Source: Prosapia bicincta
Lineage: Eukaryota > Arthropoda > Insecta > Hemiptera > Cercopidae
Assembly: GCA_036971475.1 (NCBI GenBank)
Contig: JBAIZL010000008.1
Span: 5,588,001-5,652,000 of the forward strand
Direction of reading: 5' to 3'
DNA length: 64,000 nucleotides
The notes below the pieces were generated by a model that saw nothing but the letters and a program-made list of their open reading frames with translations, had not been told where the DNA came from and did no database searches. A program made the translations under genes and the position numbers. Of this stretch, positions 16,788 through 29,800 are shown piece by piece. Numbering within the stretch: the first letter of the stretch is position 1; every line of letters starts with the position of its first letter.

Positions 16788-17220
16788 TAAATTTAATCTT
16801 TTTCTTATATATCTTGTTCAGAGTCGTTAATAAAATCCTTTTTATTCATCCACTCAAGTTCAAATAAAATTTTTTAAATTGTAGTGGATGACATATGATG
16901 TTTAATACAGTTTTTTCAAATATTAATTCATTAACTATAAATAATGAATTAGTTTTTGTTTTATATGGAAGAAAAACTTTTCACAAAAGTTGCAAGATAT
17001 GCAGTATAGTTATTTCATCCCACTTGGCTTAAAATAAGTGTTTTATACATATGATTTCATAAAAAAAAGCTGATTTTATGTTATAGGCTGTGTGGTAGAA
17101 CAGTTGTTTTAACGCTTATGTTATGTTTCTTTATATATAATAATTGTAACTATTAATAAAAATTGACAAAAATTAAATTTTTCTTTGTTCATCTGAGTAG
17201 GAATTTACTTTAAAAAATTG
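16013..17220 (+). repeat. Dispersed TA-rich repeat, copy a, split by a hAT element
   Basis: It begins CAATTCCTTCTATTAGTTCA (16017-16036), is broken by the hAT element (16047 to about 16590) and by (TA)n runs at 16593-16620 and 16754-16783, and goes on from 16785 with TATCTTGTTC, TTTTTATTCATCCACTCAAG, GTGGATGACA and AACTTTTCACAAAAG. The same order of phrases appears in copies near 19575, 47750, 50330 and 52217. No coding capacity was seen; it is probably a non-autonomous transposon. Confidence 0.7.
16047..16590 (-). mobile_element. hAT transposon remnant with transposase C-terminus
   Basis: The minus strand at 16485-16288 reads MLRKCCVFASTYICEFTLSK, then KNKYRPRLTSENVENILGIS. This is the hAT C-terminal dimerisation region (F-x-S-T-Y-x-C-E with F-S, then R-L-T) as in transposases related to ZBED5/SCAND3-type proteins. 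The flanks CAGGGTTCTTCACTAGG with GGGCCGCAAG (near 16047 and 16106) and GGGTCGC/GGGCCGC near 16551-16578 look like hAT-type ends. Only about 66 codons remain, so it cannot move on its own. Confidence 0.7.
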
Positions 17221-18160
17221 TTGTTAATTTGACTTATTTTGGCCATCATGATATAAACCTTTTATTTTTCAACTATAAAGTTCAACGCCTTTTATTTTTG
17301 AAGAAGCCTCATCATAAATTTTATTTTGAAAAGCAAAATAACCAAGGAAATCTGGCGACCAAACATAAACACGCCAGATCGACGCCTGAACGCGCAGGTA
17401 GCGCTCCTGCCGATGGCTCGACGAACTAGGCAGGATCGATCCTCTCAGCTGCAGTGCATGTTGTAGGCCTAACCTAGCCTCTCGGCCGGTATAGTAGTAG
17501 TTCGCGTACTGTTCGTGTTTGCTTTAATTACTTGTTGCTTAGTGACAGAATAACTCGGAGCTCTGCAGGCTTGATATTTCCTCAAGTATAAACCTTACGT
17601 ATTTTAAAATGATAGTCTTAAAAGTACCAAGAAGTGTATCGATTTTACTATAAGAAATGAGGCGAATTGTGTGTATTGTAGTACGAGATTGCGTTAGTGT
17701 TCGGTCAAAGCGGCCCATTGTAATATTTCTTCTGGACGTTTTGTTAACTAAGCAACCACATAAACGCCAATATTAAACTTCAGGTTGTATCCTAACCTTA
17801 CATTATGGTTTATTTTGTTGCATTGTGTGATCGCGTTAATTTTTATAGCGTTTTAGTTAAAATTAGAAGTAAATATCTGCGAAGACTTGAATCGCCTTGG
17901 AATTAGAGGGATTTTGACAGAGTACTTGCACCTGAAGTGTACGACAACAGAATTTGTAGTTTCGTCAATCTATGCTTAAGTTAACGCTCGTAAATCTCCC
18001 GTTTTAAATAATGTATTTGGTTGGTGTGGCTATTGGCATATGGGCTGGGCGGGTGCTTTAGCAATAGCTGTAACAGTTTTATAGCAACTGGCCTAATTGT
18101 TTATTAGTCGTCTTAATTTTTTTTTATATGGGTACAGATACTATTGATTTATATTTCCTT
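17221..18160. other. Intergenic DNA with a GC-richer island at 17345-17500
   Basis: Most is AT-rich. The island at about 17345-17500 contains CGCCAGATCGACGCCTGAAC and GGCAGGATCGATCCTCTCAG, less AT-rich than all around it, and may be an old transposon piece. No gene is supported. Confidence 0.3.
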
Positions 18161-19110
18161 ATAAACCTAACCTAATCGGAAGTCATGTACAGTTTGTTCT
18201 AAATGGAACCAAATTAACACAAACCAAACCTAATCTGTCGGAAATGTTAAGAACCAAACCTAATCGGAAATAATGTGCCATTCGTTTTTCTAAGTGAAAC
18301 CAAATTACAACAAACCAAACATAACATGTCACAGAATGTTATAAAGCTAATCTAATCGAAAAATAATGTGTAACTTGTGTTTTTAAATGATACCAAATTT
18401 AAAAACCAAACCTATCCTGACGCAGAATGTTATAAACTTAATATAATAGAAAATAATGAATCATTTATTTGTTTAAATGAAACCAAACCAAACCTGAAGC
18501 AGAAGGTTATAAACCTAATCTAAACGTAATTAACGAGTCATTTATTTGTCTAAATGAAACCAAACCCATCCTGACGCAGAATGTTATAAACTTAATCTAA
18601 TAGAAAATAATGAATCATTTATTTGTCTAAATGAAACCAAACCAAAGCTGTCGCAGAATGTGATAAATCTTATCCAATCGGAAATAATGTGTGATTTGTT
18701 TGTATAAATGAAACCAAACCTATCCTGACGCAGAATGTTATAAACTTAATCTAAACGTAATTAATGAGTCATTTATTTGTCTAAATGAAACCAAACCAAA
18801 GCTGTCGCAGAATGTGATAAATCTAATGCAATCGGAAATGATGTGTAATTTGTTCGTGTAAATGAAATGAAATTAACATAAACCAAACCTAACCTGTCAC
18901 AGAATGTTATAAACCTAATATATCTTAAATGATCTGGAATTTATTTGTCGAAATGAAACTTTATTACCACAAACCAAACCTAACCTTTTGCAGTATGTTA
19001 CGAGATAAATCTAACGTAATCCAATATAATGTGTAATTTGTTTGTCAAATTGAAACCAAACTTAACCTGTCCCTGAATATTATAAACCTAATCTAATCGG
19101 AAATATTTTT
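18160..19110 (+). repeat. Degenerate tandem repeat, period about 80 bp
   Basis: About twelve imperfect units share the order AATGAAACCAAACC, CTGTCGCAGAATGTTATAAA, CCTAATCTAATCGGAAATAA and TGTGTAATTTGTTTGT. Divergence between copies is high and there are small insertions, so this array is older than the others in the window. No open frame. Confidence 0.75.
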
Positions 19111-19574
19111 ATCAAAATTTATTTTAAAAAAACTGCTGAATAAATCTTGATAATTGCCATTATTTACCAAAGTAAAACCTTTTTGTCATAATTTAAATAT
19201 TGTTTGGGGCAATATGTTTATTTTATATTTATGGTACATATTCCTTACTTAGAAAACGAAACTGTATGTATTTTTGGGGTTTTGAAATGCAAAACGGCTT
19301 CCAATAACATACACTCCTGCTATGGACTGGTTGCCACGAGTCATTGTGAAGTCCCGGAAACCCTTCGACCCTTACAAAACCTCCTCAACCGCTTGGCCTG
19401 GAAACTAGTCACATATTGTGTACTTTAAAATGAAAAACTATATCTTTTTTAATTCACAAAAGTATCCAGAAATTGTAATTCCTTGAAAAGAGAATAAAGA
19501 AAAATACTTTGGGGACCTAGCAGTTATACTTAAGCTCAAGTAGACACTCCTTCTCTAGAGAAATAACGTTTTTC
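19111..19574. other. Spacer, nothing recognised
   Basis: AT-rich, with a 74-codon plus-strand frame at 19204-19428 that shows no motif. I do not call a gene. Confidence 0.3.
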
Positions 19575-19841
19575 AATTCCTTCTATTAGTTCACACTCCC
19601 TCTACATATATTTATGTATTTTGTTCAAATTTTCAATTTTTTATTCATCGACTCAAGGTGAAATAAAATTGTTAATACTTGCAGTGGATGACACTTGATG
19701 TTAATACAGTTTTTAAAAATAATAATTCATTATTTAAATTAAATTAATTAATTTTGCTTTCTATTGTGCCATTCAGTATTGTAATTCTGTCATGTACACG
19801 CGCACACGCACACGCGCGAGCACATACGCACGCACACACAT

Positions 19842-19936
<95 letters not shown>

Positions 19937-20350
19937 CTTGTTCAAATTTTTAGCCGTTAATGAAAATAGTTTTTATTCATTTGCTCGATTTCAAATACAT
20001 TTTTTAAAACTTGTAGTTGATGATACTTGGTGTTAATACAGGGTTTTCAAATATTAATTCACCAATTAAATTTAATAATGATTAAATTTTAGTTTTATAC
20101 AAGAGGAAAACTTTTCACAAAAGGGGCAAGGTATGAAATATAAACATTTCGTGCTATTTGGCTTAAAATAAGGGGTAACCTATGATTTTATAAAACAGCT
20201 GATTTTATGTTATAGGTTATGTAGTAGAACAGCTGTTTAACGCATAGTTTATGTGACTTTATTTATATTAATTGTAATAATTTAATAAAAAGTAACTAGA
20301 ATAAAATTTCTCTTTGTGTACCTAAGTAGGAATTGATTTGAATTCAAAAA
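19575..20350 (+). repeat. Dispersed TA-rich repeat, copy b, with (TA)n(TG)n core
   Basis: It starts AATTCCTTCTATTAGTTCAC like copy a and keeps the same internal order. Its middle (about 19795-19935) is a compound microsatellite: CA/CG-rich, then (TA)n, then (TG)n. The 68-codon frame reading through it (IYIYIY then VCVCVC) is an artefact. It ends with AAAAGTAACTAGAATAAAAT and TTTCTCTTTGTGTACCTAAG. Confidence 0.7.
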
Positions 20351-21500
20351 AATATTACTTGTGTATTCTTATTTCAACGAAAGTGCACTTTTATTGATAT
20401 TTTTGTGAATAAATATAACAAAGTGGTAATTTTGAAATACACAATAGGTGACTAATTTCCAAGCTTAGAAGTGCGAGGACGGTTTGCGCAAGAAGGCGGC
20501 AGCTGTAGGTTAGGTTGCAACTTTATATTATACAGTTATCGTCCCTAAACCTTTCCTTCTTTAACAGTAAATAATGGTACAATCCTTTCCAACACGCGCA
20601 CACGTGGGGATGGAGTGGTCGAGGTTATACCACCAGTGCATACGTCTCTTTAAACCTGAGATTTGTTAGGAACCTGAGAAATGTCTGGAACAAATCGTGA
20701 TCTGCTGGTGCGCTCAATGCAGGCTAAGTACATTGCAAATCCAGCGACAGAGACTCACTATTGCCTAATGGCGATGGCTCAAGGTTATAGCAGGAGTTCT
20801 CTGCCTATGATCATTCACTTTTTCCAATTTTCCGTGATCGGCCAGGCTTAGTCTGGTTTGGGCTTTGAGATTTGTTCAGGCTGCCTTAAACATAAACCAG
20901 GCGTATAGTATGCAATCTGCGTACAGATGTGTTCAATGCTTCTAAAGCCACCTCCGAGTTGCTCCCACCACATGGCTTGTCCGAGTTTCTCCCACTACAC
21001 TTTGCCTTGTACAGTCGACTCAACTTGGAATCATTGTCGCTCCCAGTGATGCTGGCCGACTGGAGATGCTTATTGAGTCCGCAAAGCCCCCCTAGCCTCC
21101 ATCTTACATGCGCATGCTGTTAGTATCACTTATCCCGATATTTAAATAATAAAAACAATCGGAAAGAAAACTTGAGCGAAATAAACAAAAGCAATTGAAT
21201 GATAAATATTCCTCACAGCTCACCGATAAAAACTGGCAACAATGCTCGCAACACGTCCGCACTTCGAAATATTGCGCAACATTGTCTAAAGTCTCCCATC
21301 TGAGACGGGAGACTAATTCTTTGCGATTTTGTTGCAAAGGCATGTCTATAGACATGTGGAGGGGGATTTTCTCGCAATTGTCTATAGATAATCCTCGATT
21401 GTATTTAGACATTATCTAAAGACAGAAATCGTCTAATAGTGTCTTTGTCTAATAATGTGTACGAGGCCTAAGAGCGTTATGAAAAAAACCTGGCAAGAAA
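20351..21500. other. Unassigned DNA with a possible non-autonomous DNA transposon at 21190-21472
   Basis: The stretch 20640-21120 is less AT-rich but has no convincing frame. From about 21215 to 21472 short palindromes (TGTCTATAGACATG) and an end reading TGTACGAGGCCT suggest a MITE-type insertion. Terminal repeats were not established. Confidence 0.3.
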
Positions 21501-21534
21501 AAAAACTCTGCCAGATAAAATCCCGTGACAGATC

Positions 21535-23990
21535 ATGCAGGAAACCTGGGGGAGGGGGTTAGGATCACCTTATGCTTAGGGATAAGGGATATTATCTTAC
21601 AATTTACCTTGTCAATGAGTCTATGGCAGGAATGGCATGCACCTATTCTTCCGCTGCCTACTCGAAACTGTACACTACATCCCACTAGCATGCAAGGAAA
21701 AACTATTACTTCCGCTGGGGCCAAGCTGTGACTCTGGGGATGTGTCCCTGCGTCACCTGAATCATAACTGTGAAGCATATTAATACTAGTATGTACATTT
21801 TTTTTGTATTTTGTGGTTTGAGTTAGGCGGTCAGTAGGACCTTCATCCGACTGTGTGTGTCGTGGGTGTGGTACCACTCATACCTACCCAATGCGATGAG
21901 CATGGATCTTGTATGTGCGTGGGTCTGTTTGTAAAACTTTGTTGCTAAGTGTCGGAGGTGTTGTTTGATGAAAGGCACTTTCAAGTCAGTGTGAAGCAGT
22001 GTTAATCTTGTACATCTAGGTGGCAAAACCTTGTTTTGGAATAACCGGAGTCTGTGTGTGTGTGTGTAAACTACCTCCATGGCCCCAGACGGTGTACACA
22101 CAGCGGTGTACGCTACAGCGTACAAGAGTATGCTGCGCAACTTAGATACGTATATAGTAGTGGCCGCCAGTAGTGAAAGTGGGCTTGTAGCATAGGATAT
22201 AGTTGTGTTAATCTGATTGTTGCTTTCTTTAACGTGTTGGTAGTATAAGGGTTCGAGTCAAGGTTTGGGGAAGATCAAGATCTTGGCCTCCTTCCTGGCG
22301 TCCGGGAAGTGTTGTGTCCGAAGTATAGCGTTGTAGATATTTGTGAGATACGTGATCGCTACTTCCGTGAGGTGTTTCAGCGTTGTGTTGGTTATGGTGT
22401 CTGGTTCAAGAGCTTTCCTGGAGTTTGTTTGTGAGATTCCCCACGTTATCTCTGTGCTTGTAGTGTCAGTGTTTGGCTCTAATATAGGGTAGTAGGCAAA
22501 CTGTGCTGTTTCTAAGTCTGCTATAGCGGTAACGACTGCATCAGCTGGTTGGTCGATTGGTTGGAACGTGCTTTCAAGCGTGTCAGCAAACAAGTTAACT
22601 TTGTCGACTGGGTTGCCCACCTACCCGCTCGGGCGTAACGGGGTGGGTGATGCTCCTCTAGGAGCAAGTCCTCAATCCGGGGTTCCGCACTTGGGTAAAG
22701 TCATCCGAAAGTCGATAAAGGTCCGATTGCACTACCTGAACCGAACTAACCAGAGAGGGTATAGAGGTACGGCCTGGCCGTTTGGAAGGTTCTACTGATT
22801 CCGAGTAGTTCTGGAACAGCGGTCGAACACATTCTTGTCTCAGAGGAGTTCATCTTCTCCCAGTGGTGGGCCTTATAGCAGTCTAAGGCTTATAGCAAGA
22901 TCGACAGACTCTTGCATATTGGTACCACTGGTCGTGGCACTAAGCCCACGTTTCGGGACTGACACTAGTCTTCTAGACTTCTAAGAAGGTGTTTGGGGGG
23001 TGAGGACAGGATGTTAACAATGAAAAGTCCTAGCCTACCCGTGAAGGCTTCCCAGCTCAGAACAGAGTTAATAACTCCTAAGAGAGACTCAAAGGTTGTT
23101 TTCGCCCAGTCTGTAGAAGCGGGCGAGTTAGGTGTGGTCAGGGACGGATCGATGGGTGCTGTTAAAGTCACACGGTGCTCCGGATGGGGCTGGGGGCTGT
23201 CCTAGCCTTCTTGGGCTTGGGGTGCCTATCCCCCTGTTCCTTTCCCGGGGAATTACCCCTGGCTTTAGGAATGGGGATATTGCTGACGACCCACCCTTAG
23301 GACCAGAAACGAGTATGGATATCGGTGGATTAGGTGTAAGAAGTAGGGTAGGCTTGGGTGGGAGCGCCGGCTTGGAGGAGGTAATAATAGAAGGTGGCAT
23401 TTGCGCCGGGCTCCTAGAGGTAGCCAAAGCAGATGCTTGGGCGTAGGAAATGGTTGTAGTTGTGCACCACGGAGCAGGCCCCTGTTTTAAATGTTCGCTG
23501 GAAGGGCCTATTTTCAGGGTTTCATCCCCGTCGGTCTTCTTCTTTGCCTTGGGCTAGTAAATGTCACATCCGCGGTATATCGCGGTGTAGTTATCCCCCA
23601 GAGAATTTGTTCAGGCCTTTGAATCATTGCCCTCACCACTTGTGTGGCCTATCCTCTGGCACTTGAAGCACTGTACAGAACCTGTGGCCTGCCTATAGGC
23701 TTCCACCCGTACCCTCATGATTGAACCCCGACGCCAGCTTCGCAAGGATCATGGATAGAGGCTCCCTTCATTTGAGAGACTGAGGACTTTATGCTTTTGA
23801 GGTAGCCCATGATTTTAAGGTAGTTTTCAACCCCCGCTGTTTCATCCGCCTTTCTAATTACAATATTGAATCTGTACGAATTTCCGAGGCGGGACACGTA
23901 ATGGTGCATACCTTTTCCCCTATAGATATTTGTAGAGATTAATACAGTCGGTGTAGGCGCTGGTTTGAAGCCTTCCCCCATCCTTCACCT
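21535..23990 (-). mobile_element. Jockey-type LINE, deleted and broken
   Basis: Parts of one non-LTR retrotransposon follow each other on the minus strand. 23981-23715 reads as ORF1 (FNIVIRKADETAGVENYLKI), and just downstream near 23685-23640 is a zinc knuckle VQCFKCQRIGHTSG. A Pro-rich piece lies at 23427-23128 and further ORF1-like sequence at 23171-22965. 22620-22258 is the start of reverse transcriptase (RKALEPDTITNTTLKHL, ending KEAKILIFPKP). 22140-21823 is its far C-terminus (RLRLFQNKVLP, HTDLKVPFIKQHLRHLATKF). The catalytic palm with the F/YxDD box is missing between 22258 and 22140, and several frameshifts are present, so the element is dead. Confidence 0.8.
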
Positions 23991-23999
23991 GGGTTACAG

Positions 24000-24470
24000 C
24001 GTGCGAGCCTATACTTCATCGTATCTGCGTGGTGCACATGCGCGAACTAAACCAACGGAGCGACCAAAAGCTTTAGAAACTCACGCAAGGGAGATTCAAA
24101 TATTCCTATTAACGGCTGTCGTAGGACAATGGTTGTATGTGTAAAGAAAATCGAAAGTACGAAACCATCTTTTTATCTTGGCAAACTGATAAAGAAAGCA
24201 GTGAGTCATTATTTTCGATGAATGTTTGCTACCGCAAGGACTGGTAGTTTTGCGATATAAAAATCTTTCCGCGTCACCACGATATCTTAACGACAACACA
24301 TTGTACATACTCTCCGCTGCTGATAAGCCTTAAACATACAATTAGCTTTCTAAAAAACATTTTATACAGTATTTAGGCTACATGGAATATGCTATTTACA
24401 TCATATGGAAAAAGGTATTCCATCGTCAACTCAGACCGTAACTTAATGATGTGTGAGTGGGTTAGGGTTA
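24000..24470. other. Spacer, nothing recognised
   Basis: Contains a 70-codon minus-strand frame at 24308-24096 without motif, and a phrase GTCAACTCAGACCGTAACTT near 24426 that resembles the arm of the palindromic MITE at 52985-53230. Confidence 0.35.
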
Positions 24471-24479
24471 GAATGGGCA

Positions 24480-26050
24480 TTGATCTGACATTTACAAGGT
24501 CAAACCAGCAAGTAGAAGGTTGTCACTATATTTAGACGAAGTGTGTGTCCCAGGGGCAAGATGGTTCATCTGGTTACCTCACCCCTCCTCCCCTCTTGTC
24601 TACCAGGCAAATAGAGATGGTAAAACCAGCACCTAAAGGGTTGTCCCTATAATGAGACGAAGTATGTGTCCCCGTGGCAAGAGGGCTCATCTGGTTACCT
24701 CACCCCTCCTCCCCTCTTGTCTACCAGGCAAATAGAGATGGTAAAACCAGCACCTAAAGGGTTGTCCCTATAATGAGACGAAGTATGTGTCCCCGTGGCA
24801 AGAGGGCTCATCTGGTTACCTCACCCCTCCTCCCCTCTTGTCTACCAGGCAAATAGAGATGGTAAAACCAGCACCTAAAGGGTTGTCCCTATAATGAGAC
24901 GAAGTATGTGTCCCCGTGGCAAGAGGGCTCATCTGGTTACCTCACCCCTCCTCCCCTCTTGTCTACCAGGCAAATAGAGATGGTAAAACCAGCACCTAAA
25001 GGGTTGTCCCTATAATGAGACGAAGTGTGTGTCCCAGGGGCAAGATGGTTCATCTGGTTACCTCACTCCTCCTCCATTCTTGTCTACCAGGCAAATAGAG
25101 ATGGTAAAACCAGCACCTAAAGGGTTGTCCCTATAATGAGACGAAGTATGTGTTCCCGTGGCAAGAGGGCTCATCTGGTTACCTCACCCCTCCTCCCCTC
25201 TTGTCTACCAGGCAAATAGAGATGGTAAAACCAGCACCTTAAAGGGTTTGTTACTATAATTAGACGAAGTATGTGTATCAGTGGCAAGAGGGCTCATCTG
25301 GTTACCTCACCCCTCCTCCCCTCTTGTCTACCAGGCAAATAGAGATGGTAAAACCAGCACCTAAAGGGTTGTCCCTATAATGAGACGAAGTGTGTGTCCC
25401 AGGGGCAAGATGGTTCATCTGGTTACCTCACTCCTCCTCCATTCTTGTCTACCAGGCAAATAGAGATGGTAAAACCAGCACCTAAAGGGTTGTCCCTATA
25501 ATGAGACGAAGTGTGTGTCCCAGGGGCAAGATGGTTCATCTGGTTACCTCACTCCTCCTCCATTCTTGTCTACCAGGCAAATAGAGATGGTAAAACCAGC
25601 ACCTAAAGGGTTGTCCCTATAATGAGACGAAGTATGTGTCCCCGTGGCAAGAGGGCTCATCTGGTTACCTCACCCCACCTCCATTCTTGTCTACCAGGCA
25701 AATAGAGATGGTAAAACCAGCACCTAAAGGGTTGTCCCTATAATGAGACGAAGTATGTGTTCCCGTGGCAAGAGGGCTCATCTGGTTACCTCACCCCTCC
25801 TCCCCTCTTGTCTACCAGGCAAATAGAGATGGTAAAACCAGCACCTTAAAGGGTTTGTTACTATAATTAGACGAAGTATGTGTATCAGTGGCAAGAGGGT
25901 TCATCTGGTTACCTCACCCCACCTCCACTCTTGTCTACCAGGCAAATAGAGATGGTAAAACCAGCACCTAAAAGGGTTGCCACTATAATTAGACGAAGTA
26001 TGTGTCCCAGTGGCAAGAGGGTTCATCTGGTTACCCTTCTGGTTACCCAT
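24480..26050 (+). repeat. 121-bp satellite, about 13 copies
   Basis: The unit contains CAAATAGAGATGGTAAAACC, AGCACCTAAAGGGTTGTCCC, ATAATGAGACGAAGTATGTG and CATCTGGTTACCTCACCCCT. The phrase CAAATAGAGATGG recurs at 24608, 24729 and 24850, giving a period of 121. Two main variants alternate (CCCGTGGCAAGAGGGCTC and CCCAGGGGCAAGATGGTTC), so block copying has occurred. The last copy ends in short repeats of CTGGTTAC. Confidence 0.93.
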
Positions 26051-26836
26051 CTGGTTACTAAAAAAGTGGTTTCATTTTGGTGAAGCTCTGTCAAACATGT
26101 TCTCCAATACAGTTATTTTTCCATGACGGGGACTGGTTCAGTACTAAGATAAACCTACTAGTAATTGGATAATGTTGCAATGTTTACGTCTAGGTTGAAG
26201 CCAATACGTTTAGCTATTACGTGGATGGGCTTGTTGAGGAAGGGGTGGGAACCTGTACACATTCTCTGACGTAATAGGCTTTCCTCACCTCCCTTGGGCT
26301 AAGACTTTGTATCTAATTAACAGAACTAGGGCACGCGTACGGACGCCAGGGGCAGATGGGTGAAACTTGTACAATGCGCGCGTGTGTGTGTATGTTTGCT
26401 TTAATTGAAATGAAACATCTTTCTCCTATTTAAATAATTTCACTACTTTTTAGTACAATTTTAGCAGTTTATTTATAGAATGGAATAAAAATGAACTTGG
26501 ACATTGAAGAGTGAAAAGAAAAGCTAAGTTTGCAAAGATGCAAGTGATGTGTCGCACGGAGAAGGAGCTATGAACGACGGATGCCGGCAAATTCCTACTG
26601 TCGTTATCAATATGTGTGGAGACCCTTTCATCGACTTCGTGTCCGTAAGTGTACTTGCATAAATTATTCGTAAGGGTTTTGAACATTTTATTAGATTATA
26701 TACTTGTGTACACTAACGTAGCTGTCGAAACTTCAACCCAGCCCATTCTCTGTATCATATACACATCCCACACTACACATGTTTCATAATGATCTCTGAA
26801 TCTAATATTAAGCATTTTTTTAAGAAGTAACAAGAA
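26051..26836. other. Spacer, nothing recognised
   Basis: No gene or repeat that I can support. A 78-codon minus-strand frame (26686-26450) shows no motif. Confidence 0.3.
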
Positions 26837-29800
26837 CCTCGCACGTGGACTGTGTAGTTACCTCGTATCTGGACTGTGTAGTTAACATCGCACGTGGACT
26901 GTGTAGTTACCTTGTACTTCGACTGTGTAGTTACATCGCTTTCGGACTGTGTAGTTACCTCTTACCTGGACTATGTAGTTCCATCGCACGTGGAATGTGT
27001 AGTTGCCTCGTACTTGGACTGTGTAGGTACATCGCACGGGGACTGCGTAGTTACCTCGTATCTGAACTGTGTAGTTAACATCGCACGTGGACTGTGTATT
27101 TACCTTGTACTTCGACTGTGTAGTTACATCGCTTTCGGACTGTGTAGTTACCTCTTACCTGGACTATGTAGTTCCATCGCACGTGGAATGTGTAGTTGCC
27201 TCGTACTTGGACTGTGTAGGTACATCGCACGGGGACTGTGTAGTTACCTCGTATCTGAACTGTGTAGTTAACATCGCACGTGGACTGTGTATTTACCTTG
27301 TACTTCGACTGTGTAGTTACAACGCTTTTGGACTGTGTAGTTACCTCTTACCTGGACTATGTAGTTACATCACACGTGGAATGTGTAGTTGCCTTGTACT
27401 TGGACTGTGTAGTTACATTGCACTTGGACTGTGTAGTTACATCGCACGGGGACTGTGTAGTTATCTCTTACCTGGACTATGTAGTTACATCGCACGTGGA
27501 ATGTGTAGTTGCCTCGTACTTGGACTGTGTAGTTACATTGCACTTGGACTGTGTAGTTACATCGCACGGGAACTGTGTAGTTACCTCTTACCTGGACTAT
27601 GTAGTTACATCGCACGTGGAATGTGTAGTTGCCTCGTACTTGGACTGTGTAGTTACATCGCACGGGACTGTGTAGTTACATCGCACGGGACTGTGCAGTT
27701 ACATTGCACTTGGACTGTGTAGTTACATCGCACGGGGACTGTGTAGTTACCTCGTATCTGGACTGTGTAGTTAACATCGCACGTGGACTGTGTAGTTACC
27801 TTGTACTTCGACTGTGTAGTTACATCGCTTTTGGACTGTGTATTTACCTCTTACCTGGACTATGTAGTTACATCACACGTGAAATGTGTAGTTGCCTCGT
27901 ACTTGGACTGTGTAGTTACATCGCACGGGACTGTGCAGTTACATTGCACTTGGACTGTGTAGTTACATTGCACGTGGACTGTGTAGTTACCTTGTACTTC
28001 GACTGTGTAGTTATATCGTTTTTGGACTGTGTAGTTACCTCTTACCAGGACTGTGTAGTTACATCACACGGGGACTGTGTAGTTACCTCGTATCTGGACT
28101 GTGTAGTTAACATCGCACGTGGACTGTGTAGTTAACTTGTACTTCGACTGTGTAGTTACATCGCTTTTGGACTGTGTAGTTACCTCTTACCTGGACTATG
28201 TAGTTACATCACACGTGGAATGTGTAGTTGCCTCGTACTTGGACTGTGTAGTTACATTGCACTTGGACTGTGTAGTTACCTCGCATTGGGACTGTGTAGT
28301 TACCTCGTATCTGGACTGTGTAGTTAACATGGCACGTGGACTGTGTAGTTACCTTGTACTTCGACTGTGTAGTTATATCGTTTTTGGACTGTGTAGTTAC
28401 CTCTTACCAGGACTATGTAGTTACATCACGCGTGGAATGTGTAGTTGCCTCGTACTTGGACTGTGTAGTTACATTGCACCTGGACTTTGTAGTTACATCG
28501 CACGGAGATTGTGTAGTTACCTCTTACCTGGACTATGTAGTTACATCGCACGTGGAATGTGTAGTTACCTCGCATTGGGAATAGGTAGTTACCTCGCATT
28601 GGGACTGTGTAGTTACCTCGCACGTGGGCTGTGTAGTTACCTCGCACGTGGGCTGTGTAGTTACCTCGCACGTGGGCTGTGTAGTTACCTCGCATTGGGA
28701 CTGTGTAGTTACCTCGCACGTGGGCTGTGTAGTTACCTCGCACGTGGGCTGTGTAGTTACCTCGCACTTTGACTATGTAGTTACCTCGCACTTGGACTGT
28801 GTAGTTACCTTGCACTTGGACTGCGTAGTTATCCCGCATTAGGACTATGCAGTTACCTCGCACATGGACTGTGTAGTTACCTCGCATTGGGACTGTGTAG
28901 TTACCTCGCACTTGGACTGTGTAGTTACCTCGCATTGGGACTGTGTAGTTACCTCGCACTTGGACTGTGTAGTTACCTCGCATTGGGACTGTGTAGTTAC
29001 CTCGCATTGGGACTGTGTAGTTACCTCGCATTGGGACTGTGTAGTTACCTCGCATTGGGACTGTGTAGTTACCTCGCATTGGGACTGTGTAGTTACCTCG
29101 CATTGGGACGGTGTAGTTACCTCGCACATGGACTGCGTAGTTATCCCGCATTAGGACTGTGTAGTTACCTCGCACTTGGACTGTGTAGTTACCTCGCATT
29201 GGGACTGTGTAGTTATCCCTCATTATTACTGTGTAGTTACCTCGCATTGGGACTGTGTAGTTATCCCTCATTATTACTGTGTAGTTGCCTTGGAGTGTGT
29301 ATTTACTTCGCACTTTTACTGTATAGCTACCTCGTACTTGGACTGTGTAGTTATCCCGCATTAGGACTTTGTAGTTGTCTCGCTCTTGGAGTGTGTAGTT
29401 ACCTTGCACTTGGATCGTGTAGTTACCTCGCATTGGGACTGTGTAGTTATCCCGCATTAGGACTGTATAGCTACCTCGTACTTGGACTTTGTAGTTACTT
29501 CGCACTTTTACTGTATAGCTACCTCGTACTTGGACTATGTAGTTACTTCGCACTTTTACTGTATAGCTACCTCGTACTTGGACTTTGTAGTTACTTTGCA
29601 CTTTTACTGTATAGCTACCTCGTACTTGGACTATGTAGTTACTTCGCACTTTTACTGTATAGCTACCTCGTACTTGGACTTTGTAGTTATCCCGCATTAG
29701 GACTTTGTGGTTGTCTCGCTCTTGGAGTGTGTAGTTACCTTGCACTTGGATCGTGTAGTTACCTCGCATTGGGACTGTGTAGTTATCCCTCATTATTACT

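Noticed and set aside
18160..19110. Insect telomere repeat (TTAGG)
   Set aside because: CCTAA occurs within the degenerate unit, but there is no run of pure TTAGG/CCTAA copies.
22568..23446. Several 60-105 codon plus-strand frames
   Set aside because: They lie antisense to LINE coding remnants and reflect its higher GC content.
24480..26050. CRISPR-like array
   Set aside because: The direct repeats are head to tail with no variable spacers, and the genome is eukaryotic. The same holds for the 24-, 69-, 84- and 110-bp arrays.
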